Below are positions 11,401 to 22,159 of a stretch of DNA of 33,923 nucleotides, piece by piece. Origin of the DNA: Polyrhizophydium stewartii (lineage: Eukaryota; Chytridiomycota; Chytridiomycetes; Rhizophydiales); the NCBI GenBank assembly GCA_027604665.1, contig JADGIZ010000053.1, positions 1 through 33,923 of the forward strand, written 5' to 3'. Made by a program: the position numbers and the translations under genes. The notes under the pieces are model-generated. The model worked only from the letters and a program-made list of their open reading frames with translations, did not search any database and was not told the origin of the DNA. Positions within the stretch are counted from its first letter, which is position 1, and each line of letters starts with the position of its first letter.

Positions 11401-14400
11401 TTCTTGGCCGGCGATCCGGGCTTGCTCTCGCCGCCGTCGGCCGTGCCCGGCGCTGTGCCCGATCCGCTGCCGGACTCGGACGATGCGACCGTGAAATTGA
11501 CTCCGTTGCCGCTGCCCGAGATGATGGACGCGGCCGGGTCGCGCAGGCCAATGGCAATCTCGAGCTCCTTCTCGAGCTGCGTCAGCTCGTCTGTGAAGCG
11601 CACCGCCTTGGAGTCGGCGACCGTGCCCGAGCCGTGCACGGAGCCGGGCTTGGATTCGTGCCTCGACGGCGGCAGTGACGTGCCCGTCAGGCCCGCCGTC
11701 GCCGCAGCACCTGCCGGCGGCGTCTCGCCCGATGACCGCCCGCGCGACTCGAGCCGGATGTTCGAGCCGTCCATGATCTCGGGGTCCTTGCGGCCGCCCG
11801 CGCCAGCCTTGGATGCGTCGGCCGTCGGCGGTTTGTCGGGACTGTTCATCTGAATGCTACCGCGGCCATGCGTTCTGCATTACAACAGGCAGGTTTGATA
11901 TCAGTCCAAAGACGGATCACAATCGCCTTCAAGTGCACGCCTTACCTTGTTGTCAGAGTACCATAACTGACGCCCAGGTTGACGTTGCGCCGGCCCTGGC
12001 CTCCCGTCTGCATCGGCGCCATGGGTGCTTCGGGCACCGTCTCTTCCTCGCGGGTGATGTCGAGCTCGGCCGTGCGCAGTCCGGCAAGCACCTCGTACAA
12101 GTTGTCCAGGTGGGACTGCAGCACGTAACGCGACACCTCGATGTTGGGGACTGGCACCTTGGGCGGCTCCTTGGCGGCGGCGGCGGGCCTTTGCGCGCCG
12201 CTCGGCGTGCCGCCAGATCCCTCTGGCTCGACAGCGACAACCGAGCGTGTCTCGCCGACGGCCATGGTGGGCGGCTTGATCTTGACAATCGCCTTCCCGC
12301 CCTTGGCAGTCACGCGGCCCGAGTACTGCTCGCCGTCGGTCGTGCGCAGGATATACGTTGACGTGTACGAAACATCGTACTCGCGCGGGTAGATGGACAG
12401 GCTGACAAGCAGCGACATGCCGGGCTCGACGACGCTGTGCGCGGGCTGGGCGTAAAACGAGTCAAACTCGTCCTGGCGGCACTCGACGCCGTTCTTGAGC
12501 GTGTTGAGCACGGCAATCTCGTACTCGATCAGCTTGGTGCCCGTGTTTGCGATCTGGATCGAGCGCGTGTGCGTGCGGTTGACGGCCACGATGCCAAAGT
12601 CAATGTCGCGCTGCTCGTGCGGGATCCGCAGGTACGGCACGCCGACGACGCCATAGCACATGAGCGTCGGGTTGCCGGCGTCCGTCGTGAAGCGCACGGC
12701 CGACGCCAGCGTGTCAAAGTCGCGCGGCGCAAACGTGATCCGCACCACAACCGTCTCGCCCGCTCCGATGGAACCCTCGGTGACGTCGAGCTGCACACAC
12801 GGGTTTTCGCTCTCGGCCTTCCAGTTGCACGATGCGTTGCCCTCGTTGTAAAGGCGGAAGTCGAGCGTCTTGTTGACGTCAATGTACGTGGTCTTGAAGT
12901 CGATCTCGAGATTCTGCATCCGGAACGCCGGATATCCAATCTGAACCTTGAGCGGGATCGAAAAGCGCTCAAGGATGCCCTTGGCCACGCGACGCCACTT
13001 GACCATGACGGCGCCAGCGGAGCCCTCGATGTTGACGCACTTGCACTCGAGCGTGTACGATCGCGTGCCGCCGCTGGGAATCGTGCCCTCGCACTCGAAC
13101 GGGTCGCCCTCGAGAAATCGAAACTCGCTGCCGGTCTGAACAATGTCGAGCTCAAACTTGGCTTCGAGCAGCCCGCGGTTGTGGATCTGCAGCACGCGCT
13201 GCCCAGCAGTGTTGATCTTGAGGCTGCCAAAGTTGACAAGCTCGTCGGCCACAAGCTCGGCGCTTGCGCCCGTGCCCGTCAGGTGCACCGACGTCGTGCC
13301 ATACTTGTGCTGGAAAACAGCATCGCCGTGGTACTGGATCTGCTCGCGCGGCGGGTGGAACTCGATGGGAATATCAAGCTTCTCGCCCGCTTGCACAAAC
13401 CACGAACGGTTGCTGGTTGAAAACTCGGGCGAGATGGAGCGCAGGATGAGGTTCTGCGCAATGAGCGACATGTTCACGACTTCGAGGTTAAAGTAGCTGT
13501 TGCCCAGCTCTCGACGGTCCGCCGTCACGCCGTACGAGTCTGTCTCGCTGCTGTCGTTGGCGCGAGACAGCTGGTTCTCGAGATGCCGCTCGGCAGGCGC
13601 GTTGCCAAAGTCGTGCGAGTGCGGGAAGATCTCGAGCGGACGGTACACGATGCCCGTGAGCTCGATGCTGAGGTTCTTCATGAGCGTCTGGACCGGCACA
13701 TCCGTCGTCTCGCCCTCGCCCATGACGGGCACGTAATGGAAGTACAGCGCACCCTCGTGCGCGGCTTGGTACGCAGCCGAGTAGCCGAGGCGAAAGTGGT
13801 ACGAATAGAACGGACGCAGCTCTGGGATCTTTGGAAGCGTGGCGTCTGCAATCGAGATGCTGTCGGGGCGATGGATTGGCACCATGGCGCTCCAGTCGAG
13901 AATCCGTGTGTTTTCCATTTGGCGAAGGCCATCGCCCATGCGTTTCTTCTTGCCGCCCGTTGGCTTGATGGCCGCCTGCATCGGTGCCGTGAACTGACTG
14001 CCGTGCGAGATGGCCTGGAGGAACTGATACGAGCGATACCTCCGGCGCAGGATTCCCCAGTAGTTCTTCTTGACTTCGAACTGGTCTGCATCGCGCGAGG
14101 CGTTGGGCGAGATGTCGATTGGAATCGACGCCGTCTGCGACACAAACTGCAGCTTCGCGAGCCCATACGTGTCTGTCGTCACAGCCTTGAGCGTCAGCGG
14201 CAGAGTGCCCTTGTTGGTCAGATATATGGAGCACCAGCCGATGCAGCCCTCGCGGATTTCGCCAAAGTCGACAGGCCTGTCCATGTACTTTTCGCAAACA
14301 AGCTCCGCGCTTCCGCCCAGGCCTGTGAGCGGAATCAGAAACAGGCGTTGGTTGGCAAAGACCTGCATCTTGGTCTGGATGTTTCTCGCCTCGTTGGGCT

Positions 14401-17400
14401 TGAAGAGCACCTCAATCTCCATCTGCGACTTGGACGTGATTGTAAACGATTTTGGCACAACCGTGAAAGGCGGCCTCACGAGCGCCGTGATGCTGAGATC
14501 GGACGTGCCGTTGTTGACGAGGTGGAACACCTTGCGCTTGGTGTTGAAGACCACGACGGCGCCGAAATCGATTGTCTCGGGAAGGCCACTGAGCGACGTG
14601 TTGACGGCAACGCCGCGCAGCACAACGGTGCCGACCTTGATGGGCTTGGCAAACTTGTCGGCCGTGTCTGTGATGTAGACCTCACACGTGGACTCGTAGA
14701 GTCCGCTGACATCGCACTTGAACTTGAAGGGCACAGTAAACGTCTCGTACCCGGTCACCTCGCCTGTCATGATCGGTGCCTCGAACGGATTGAACTTGCT
14801 TTTGAGCGATGTGAACTTGACATTCCATGCATAAGTCGTTGAGTGCGGGTTGCAGAGCAGCAGGTTCTTGTGGTTTTCGGTCATTGTCTCGCCCGTGAGC
14901 TCAATCTTGCCAAAGTCGATGATAACCTGGTGGTCGCTGCCAAGCAGCGGCAGCACAAGGATACCGCTCGCGAGCCGCTTGATCACTTGGGCGGAGCAGA
15001 GCGAGTGATCGGACTCGTCGAGCGCGGCAGCAAAGCCGTATATGGTCACGAGGCGGCCGATGTCTGGCGGCGAGTTGAAGTAGTTCTCGAGCTTCTGCAG
15101 CTCGCCCGGCTGCAGCGTCTTGTACTGTGGGTCGAGTACAAATCCCGTCGACGCAATGAAGCGCACGCTGCGCTGCACGTTGCCGCGGTTCTGGACCGCA
15201 AGCGGGTTATTCGCAACCGTGGGGCGGAAGTTGTCGCCCAGCAGAGACTCCTCGACGCTATTGGCTGCGCTGCGTGCGTGAGCCAACAAGCGCATGTCGT
15301 TGTATGTGAGTCGCTGCTCGCAGGCCCGTGCTCACCTTGAACCTCGGTGATATACGGATCCGTCTTGAAGACGACGTCAAAGGCGTCATCTGGGGCGTTC
15401 TGCATGCGCGCTTGCGCAATAATGCCTGTCTGCATCGTGATGTCAAACAGCTGATAGCGCTGCTCGTCGCTGGGATAGTCGTCAATGAGCATCTTCGGGT
15501 GCGACATCCACTTGATCAGAAACTCGATGCCGTTCTTGTCGCTCTTCTCATCAAACCGGCGGAAGTACGGCTCAATGCAAATGCCAATCAGGCGCATCTG
15601 GCGCATAAACATGGCCGCGGCAACCAGCTTGCGGAAGGGCTTGACAATACGCAGGGTCACCGACTTCATGAGCGGGCCGCGAAGCTTGGGGTGGAACACA
15701 AACGTGACCGGCACAATTGAGAAGGCGGGCACAAACGTGGGAGTTGCATCCGAGGTCGACATGCTCGTGGTGAAGCTGCTGTTCTCGACGCTTGAGGTTG
15801 AGCCTATGCCCTCGAGCGAGACACCAACGTCGTACTGCGACTCGTTGATGAGCGAGAGCGAGATCTCCTGGCGCTGGCTGATGCGCCCGGGTTTGAAAAA
15901 GACGTACTCCCAGACCGGAAAGTACACGGCCTGGCCTATGAAGGACTTGACGTGCAACGGGATGCTTTGGAACTCTGGGCACACAATCTCAATGACGGTG
16001 CGCAGGTTGCCGCGAATGGCCTCGGTACCTTCGCCGATCGTCATGGCGACCTCGATCGTGTTGGCCATGCGCGGCGCCACGCGCACGAGATACGGGCAGG
16101 TGATGCTCGGATGGTGCGAGAACAGCGAAATGGTTGCCGGACCGTCGCCCAGATTCATGAACGTCAGACAGCGCACGAGCACGCCGGCGTCCGAGGAGCA
16201 GATGCCAAAGTCAAGCGTGTGGGCCTCGCGCCGGCTCTCGCTGTCAGACTGCGCCGACATCATGCTTTTGAGAATATGCGTCTCCTCCTCCGAAAGCGCC
16301 ACGTGCGAGTTGGTGTCGCGGCGGCGGAACTTGCCAATGAACTCGGTGCGCTCGCGCGCGAGGCTGTTGCAGCCAGCCGACGAGCTCTCCTCGGATTCAG
16401 GGTAGATGGCAATCGGGATTCCGGCAGTGCCCACAACCTCGACATGCGCAACGTCGCCGCCGGGCCCCCGGACCTCGACGACGTCAGAGGCACGACCCAG
16501 CACTTTTGGCTCAAAGAAAACAACGATGCTCTTTGACTCCAAGGGCTGGAGTCGTAACGACTGCATGGGCACCGCAAACGGCGACCGCTTGATGGGCTCG
16601 CGCTGCTGCGGCAGCGATGTGGCGCTCTTGGCCAAGTCCGAGGCCGAGCCCGCGACCGTCTGCGCCGTCTCGCTCTGCATCGAGAATTGCACGAGCACCG
16701 AGATTGGTGACACGTTCTCGATCTTGAACGACGCCTCCTTGCGCCTTTCGGGCAGAACCCAGCCGAGGTCGATCGACGGCGGATGCACCTTGAAGAAGCT
16801 TTGACGCACGGCGAGCAGATGGCACGTGGCCATCTTCTTGCCAAACTCATCAATCAAGGCAAGCGAGCCTTCGGTGCGCTCCGACTTCATGGCGCCGGGA
16901 TGGAAGGTCAGCACAATCTCTTGCACGCCCTCGCCTTGCAGCCGAAGGTGGAATGACTTGAGCGAAAAGACGTCGACGGGCTCGACGGCGAGGAAGTAAT
17001 CGCGCTCGCCGTGGTCGCCGCGGCCAGCGCGATAGCGCAACGCCACCGTCTTGGTGATTGGTGCGTGCACGCTCTGGAACTCCATCTGGCCAGGCTCGAT
17101 GATGATGCGCATGGTGCTGGGCTTCAGGTGCGAGAACTCGAGGCCGTTGCGGAGAAACTCGGGAACGTCGTCGGGATCGAGCAGGTCCATTTGATCCACC
17201 TGCACCAGGTTGCCGCGCTCACTCAGCTTGCCCTGGTGCGTGGCCTGTGTCGGGATCATGTTGCGGTTGTGCGCTTGCGCGAGCGTGTGCTTGAGCAGCG
17301 GCTGCGACTCTTGCAGGCTGGCGGAGAGCTTGGCGACAAACATGGCCTCTGTGCGGCGGCGCTGAAGCGCGTTGACCACAAAGTTCTCGCGGTGCAGCTT

Positions 17401-20400
17401 TGGTAGCAGGTCCTCCCAGTCATCGTCGTCATCGTCGTCCGGCCGCGCCTCGACGATCTGGAAAGTCGACGGCAGGATCATGATCCCGCGGTTGCGCATG
17501 AGCGACGGCACATCGTAGAACGGAATTCCATCGGCCGTGAACCCCGTTGGCGCAGGGATCGAGAAGCCGCGCGGCACAAAGAAGGGCTGGCCGTCGCAGT
17601 CGAAGCCAGCAAGTTGGTTGCGCTGGCCGCCCTCAATCACCTTGCCGTCGCCAGGGTAGAAGCGCGTGCCCATGTTCGTCAGTCCGAGCGGAAACGGCTT
17701 GACCGATGGCTGGCGGCCATAGTAGGGTGTGCCCGCGGCGTCGTATCCAGCCGGAATCGGCGGGATATTGACAGGCGGTGCAAAGTAGGGCTCTCCCTGG
17801 AGGGTGTATCCCGATGGGATCGGGAAAGCGAACGTGGTGTCGCCGGTGCGGTTGGATGGCGCGCTTGTTCCGGGCGACACGGCTCGCCGCGCAGTCACGT
17901 CAGCTGACGAAGGTGCGTTCTCGCGGCCGGTGCGCCTTGCCGAGCCAGACGAGGCGTGCGTGAAGAGGTTCCGAGTCGACTCGGATGTACTCTTTGAGCC
18001 GGCAAAGTCGAGATCGTCTCGGTAATCGTCGTCGAGTACTTCAAGTTGGACAGCGACCCACTTCTTGGGATCCCGGCGCGTACGGACATGGATGCTGAAC
18101 TTGGCACCAACAGCGAGCGCGCCGACCTCGCTCGAGCTCTGCTGAACCGTGACGCCCGAGAGATCCTGGTTGACACTTGTCACGCGCGTCAGGATACGCT
18201 GTAGTTCGGGCATGTGCGGCTGGATGATATCGATCAGGACAGGCGCGTTGACGGGGAAGTCGGTTGCGCCGACAGGCGACTTGAGTAGTGGGTTGCGGCT
18301 TGGCCACAGCATCGGGTGGCGGTCGTAGGTGAAGCCCTCTTCGATGTGACCGCCCACCGGGCCATCGCCGCTGCCCGGACGCGAAGCTATGAGAGTTTGT
18401 GAGACCATGGAGGCCTCGTCCTGGGCGTACAGGACGGCCGGAGCACCAGAAGTGCTGGAAATCCCTCCGTTGCCGCTGCCCGACCGCGCCGCACCTGCCG
18501 CCAAGGCTCCGCGTACAGAGAGCGTCTGCCGCCCATAAATGGGTGATAATGGATGCGCGTTTCGATCGATGCGCTCAGGGTCGAAACCCGGGAATGGGCA
18601 CACCGTTGTGAACCCATAGGGGTACTTGCGAGTCTCGACCCGATCGCTGTCCGCACCAACGGCGTGGTCATCGATCTTTGGAGGTGTGCGCGTTGCGCCG
18701 CGGGGCGTCTCGTCAGTGTTGATCCACAAGTTCCTGTTCCTAAGTATGGTCAGCTTGGCCGAGCTGTTGCCAATAATCATTGGTGGCCCAGAGGCCTCCT
18801 CGCGGCGGCTGATCTGCTGCAGCGCGTCGGCGCCGTCGATGAGCGGGTTTGGCGCGTAGGTATATCCGAATGTGAGAGTCGGAATGCCGCCTGTGCGCTC
18901 CTGGAACTCGTAGCGCGAATGCGGTGGCGTAAGGTTCTCCGCCCAGCCCTCGTCCTGTGCAGCCAGAGTGAGCAATCCCGCATCGGCGAGTGCAACCTTC
19001 ATCCGACGGGGAGGGGCGGATTGCAATGCATACCATGAAAAGAGGCGGGATTGTTGTGACGGCATCGGGCACACCCGGTATAGACGGGATCAGGCGAGTG
19101 AGAGTGACGTTGGACTGGCCGTGGATCGGGAGGTCAACGAGCACCGATTTTGTGTGCAGCAGCGAAGAGTTGGAGTCGCAAAAGAAACCGGGACATCCGG
19201 GGACGGGCAGCAGCTTTGAGATTGTTCCGGGCGGCCGGATAAGTTCGCGTAGAAGCTTTGCGCGCATCGAAACACGACATTGTTCGGTGTATTTCCACTG
19301 CAGTATGTGTGCGTCAGTAAATGCTTGAATGCACGCATACCAGGCAAGTTGTTTGACCTTTTCGAACGCCTCGGCCTCCATCTCGTATTGTTCAATGTCG
19401 AAAGTCACGACATCCAGCGAGCGAGAATGCTGCAGCCCTGCTTGAATGCACTCGATAGCCTGCAAGATCGCATCTTCGTTGACAACCGGCAACCAGTTGC
19501 TGCACGGAATATCGATTTGTAAGCGCCACGTGGCGAACGCAGCAAGGCTCGAGACTTTCTGCACAACCTGATGAACTGGATCGCCATCTTTTGCAGAGCC
19601 GCATTTGATGATCTCATGAGCGGATGTACAAAGCTCTTGAACAGTGCTCCGACGTATTTTTTGTTCATCTCGGTACGCTTCATCTGCGCTCGTGTCAGCC
19701 TCGGGCTGGATATGCGCTAGCGCGCAAGTGCAAAGTCACAAACCTCGTTGTTGAGTACACTGAGCGTCGCCATAACGACAAAGAGCTCTGGGTCCGAGCT
19801 TTCGAGCGATGTCTTTTCGCGCATGACCATCATGCGCTCAGTCAGGCTCAGCTCATGGTAGATCATGTACATGACCAGATCCTCAATAAAATGTGACTTT
19901 TTCTGTGACACGCGGGTGAACTTTCCGATGGCGTGGAACAGATGCACTTTGATTTCTGTGAGGTTAGGGTTGGTGGCTGACGCCAGCCGCTCGCTATACT
20001 GAATCTCGAGCAGTTTTCGCGCGAGCTCCTTGAATACCGTCAGCATGAGCTGATGGTATTCGCGCACGGAGGCGAGTGTCGCGCCGAGTTGGCCGAGCAG
20101 GTACACTGCCTTGATGCGATTTTCTTGCCGCTCGTCCGAGACAACAAGGTTGACAAGAACACTGACAATGTTCTACCGCGGTAGCCGAGGATCAGTCCGT
20201 GCATGGGTTCTAGCACGCGGGCAGGGCTCGCATCGGCGGCAACTCACAAACCGTGTCTGATTGTCGACGAGAGTCTCCTTGATCACAGGCAGTGCGCGAC
20301 ACAGCGCGATCATCGCAACATGTCTCGAGAACGATTCTGCCTGGGTCAGCCCAAGCAGCAGCAGCTTCCAGGCTCGGTTTAGGTGCACTTGGAGCGTAAA

Positions 20401-21708
20401 GAAATCGGCCTCGTCTTTCTTGGACGGGCTGTGTAGGCCCTTGGCAATGAGCATGAGCGTTCGGCCGATATTGCAGTTGGGCACATTGTCGAGGCTGAGG
20501 CCGTCGAGACCGACGCCGCGACCCAAGTGCGAGGTGTCCAGCAGGCTGGCGTTTGGATCGACGCTTCCGTTTGACATGGAGGCAGGAACGGCTGTCGCTG
20601 AGGTCAATGAGATCATACCCGTCGCCTGCGACTGCACGCCGGCCAAGGTAGGGTTCTTAAGATCACCAGGCGGCGGCACGACCCCAGGGCGGGGGCCAGC
20701 CGCACGCACTCCACTCGGCAAGGCGCTCATCTTGCGGGCGGCGGCGGTCATGTTTGTCTGTGCGCCCAGCAGTGCTGGGCGAGGTCCAGCGGCCGTCGCC
20801 GGGGCTGCAGGCGACGACACGAGCGCCGTCGATGCGGACGGCCGCTGCCTCGCCCCCGTTGTGGCAACAAAGTCGATGGTACTATCTGATGCGAGCCGTG
20901 CCGAGGAGGCATGCAGGAGGACTTGTGTCCACAGGTTTGAGACGATCGAGATGAAGTCGTCGGGAACAACGCCCGTTTGCCTGTTCATGATCGAGTGGAA
21001 GAAGCCTCGCATCTGGGATTGCGGCGAACAGCGAGCATCGCAAGTCAGCGAACAAGCTTGTCTGCACCAAGCCCGGCGCGGAAACGCTCGACGCACCACA
21101 TGCGCACGCAGCATGTCCCAGCGATGGTGAACCAGCGCCTTTGCCTTGCGGCGAGCCTCGTCGGCGGCGCCAAAGCTGCCGACGCGCGCGCGCAGTGCCG
21201 CGGCAGCGGCTTGCTCCGGGGTTGGCGCAAAGGCCGGCGGTCCACCAGGCAGAGGGCTCTTGAGCGGAATGCTCGTCGGCCCTCCGCCAGAGTGGTTGGA
21301 GCCGCTGCCGAACGAGGCCGTGGTGTGCAGATCAACTGCGACGCGCTTGGGTTTGGATTGTTGTTGCTGCGTTTCGCCGCGCGGCGAAGGATGCACTCGC
21401 GGACCGTTGCCCGGAGCCGCCGGCGACGACGGCACGAGCGAGGGTCGTGGGTTCGCTGGTGCCCCCGGGGCGAGCGACGCGCGCTTGCTCTGGGCCATTG
21501 GCGACGCCGACGCGGCGGCAGGGCTGGTGCCCGTGGGGATGTGCCCATGGGCAATAGATCCACGCTTGGCGGCTGATGCTGATGCTGCCGGGGCTAGCGT
21601 GGTCTGGCTGGCAGGCCTGGTGCTGTCTCCGCGTTGTTGTGGGGCAGCGGGCTCTTCCGGTCTTTCTTGCTGTCCTTGCGAGGGCCGCCGCTGCTGCTGC
21701 TCGCTCAT
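5407..21708 (-). CDS. Giant (~4,930 aa) flagellar-type protein with helical N-terminus and many ASH/MSP (HYDIN-like) Ig repeats
   Basis: Read as 20 exons: 21708-21097, 21012-20248, 20172-19740, 19683-19034, 18954-15336, 15264-11946, 11874-9347, 9287-9178, 9113-8961, 8882-8669, 8573-8488, 8426-8269, 8177-7913, 7840-7754, 7687-7487, 7406-6946, 6817-6211, 6111-5821, 5707-5582, 5514-5407. All join in phase (14,793 nt). The least certain junction is 19740/19683; other donors nearby are possible. N-terminus (1 to about 330) is Pro/Ser/Gln-rich and disordered. About 430-800 is helical and armadillo-like. About 1195-1302 carries a 12-residue repeat, followed by a poly-Asp stretch. From about 1440 to the C-terminal region there are at least 18 Ig-like units with the ASH/MSP signature (DFG-x-hydrophobic, then NxG). 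About 3090-3260 is a Ser/Gly/Pro linker, followed by a helical stretch. The C-terminus is charged (EKKVFLEKKRDV). Such repeats mark central-apparatus and basal-body proteins such as HYDIN, CFAP47, CFAP65 and DLEC1; which orthologue this is, if any, I cannot say. A less likely alternative is two or three adjacent genes. Confidence 0.8.
5753..5762. repeat. C10/G10 homopolymer in an intron of the giant gene
   Basis: A run of ten C on the plus strand (G on the coding strand) lies inside the 113-nt intron 5820-5708. Confidence 0.8.
6230..17100 (-). repeat. Array of at least 18 ASH/MSP-type Ig-like repeats in the giant protein
   Basis: Units are recognised by a DFG/FG-x-hydrophobic start followed about 20 residues later by an N-x-G or equivalent turn. 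Examples: IDLGWVLPERRKEASFKIEN, LDFGICSSDAGVLVRC, IDFGAVVVFNTKRKVFHLVN, VDFGEIREGCIGWCSIYLTN, VNFGSLKINTAGQRVLQIHN, IDFGIVAVNRTHTRSIQIAN, IDFGLIEKGKSASRVFVISN, LDFGTVPVGSSVRKRVLLRN, MDFGTLYRGKKYKMELLLRN, DNFGIVGITAPEFREVTVTN. These match the ASH (ASPM, SPD-2, Hydin) and HYDIN/CFAP65-like Ig domains found in ciliary and centrosomal proteins. Some units have lost the FG. Confidence 0.85.
17515..17817 (-). repeat. Five-copy 12-residue motif P-x-G-[YFL]-x3-G-x-[PR]-[FY]-[FY] in the giant protein
   Basis: Copies in order are PSGYTLQGEPYF, PAGYDAAGTPYY, PLGLTNMGTRFY, LAGFDCDGQPFF and PTGFTADGIPFY, separated by 10-20 residues that are often Pro-rich. They lie at about residues 1195-1302, before an acidic DDDDDDDW stretch (17417-17441). 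The repeat is degenerate at DNA level, so it is old and under protein-level constraint. I do not know a named family for it. Confidence 0.75.
19034..20550 (-). other. Helical, armadillo-like region of the giant protein
   Basis: Residues about 430-800, mainly exons 3 and 4. The segment is rich in amphipathic helices, for example WKLLLLGLTQAESFSRHVAM, AVYLLGQLGATLASVREYHQ and HLFHAIGKFTRVSQKKSHFI. Helix-turn-helix spacing and Leu/Ala patterns suggest an alpha-solenoid, but no named family was recognised. In exon 4 the coding frame is the one reading EAYRDEQKIRRSTVQEL, then HEIIKCGSAKDGDPVHQVVQ. A competing open frame starting MKRTEMNKKYVGALFK over the same DNA is a shadow, because only the first frame continues into the rest of the protein. 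Confidence 0.55.
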
Positions 21709-22159
21709 CGTCAGTCGATAGCGGTGGCGTCCACGGCAACAGCGCCGGCGGTGATGTTTGCCGGAAAGGACGCGGCGACGGATGCACACTCTTATTGAAC
21801 CGAATCGCACTCTGTCTGGGCCGCGAGTCGAACACCCGACGCTGCACCACATGCAACGGCCAACTACAGACTGGCGGCACCGCAAGAGCAGGACGCTTCG
21901 GCATTTGGGAACAACAGAGCACTTTTGGTTTTTTGAGGACTAATGTGCGGGTGTCGGCGTTGGCGGGAATGGCAGAAATGGGGAATGTGGGTGTGGGAGG
22001 TGAGCGATACGAGGAGTTTGTATGCCTGGGCATAAGTTTGACGGAACGAGCTGCCCCATTGCAGCCGAGGCGATAAGTAGGGGAGCCCGCCGGTGCGACC
22101 TGTTCGTCTTGCTGCGCAACAAGCGTAGGCATCAAGGCAGTCAGTGATAGATCGGACTA
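21709..22159. other. 451-bp gap between the PH-domain gene and the giant gene
   Basis: It should hold the 3' end of the PH-domain gene and the promoter and 5' untranslated region of the giant gene, both minus strand. The frame of the giant gene stays open to 21885, but that extension (Arg/Cys-rich) looks untranslated. A short tRNA T-arm-like string near 21820-21850 does not fold into a tRNA. No other signal was seen. Confidence 0.5.

Noticed and set aside
9532..11853. A 773-codon open frame on the plus strand opposite the giant gene, with further long plus-strand frames at 9855-11678 and 13583-14842
   Set aside because: They are exactly antisense to exons with clear Ig-repeat signatures, show no domain or plausible composition (Ser/Arg/Leu-rich shadows), and are explained by GC-rich third positions of the true genes.
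19322..19364. A 43-nt GTATGC...CTGCAG segment with a CTGAC motif that looks like an intron in exon 4 of the giant gene
   Set aside because: Its length is not a multiple of three, while the frames before and after it are the same. Removing it would break the frame that continues into the rest of the protein, and 43 nt is very short for this genome.
19405..19683. Open frame starting MKRTEMNKKYVGALFK as the next exon of the giant gene
   Set aside because: It starts at a good acceptor but leads into Arg/Ser-rich nonsense, while the neighbouring frame over the same bases continues smoothly into the downstream exon and its conserved-looking sequence.
21800..21900. A tRNA-like string on the minus strand (GTGTTCGACTC resembling a T-arm, with GTCTG...CAGAC complementarity)
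   Set aside because: The enclosed length is about 58 nt, the T-stem does not pair, and no anticodon arm forms, so it is not a tRNA gene.
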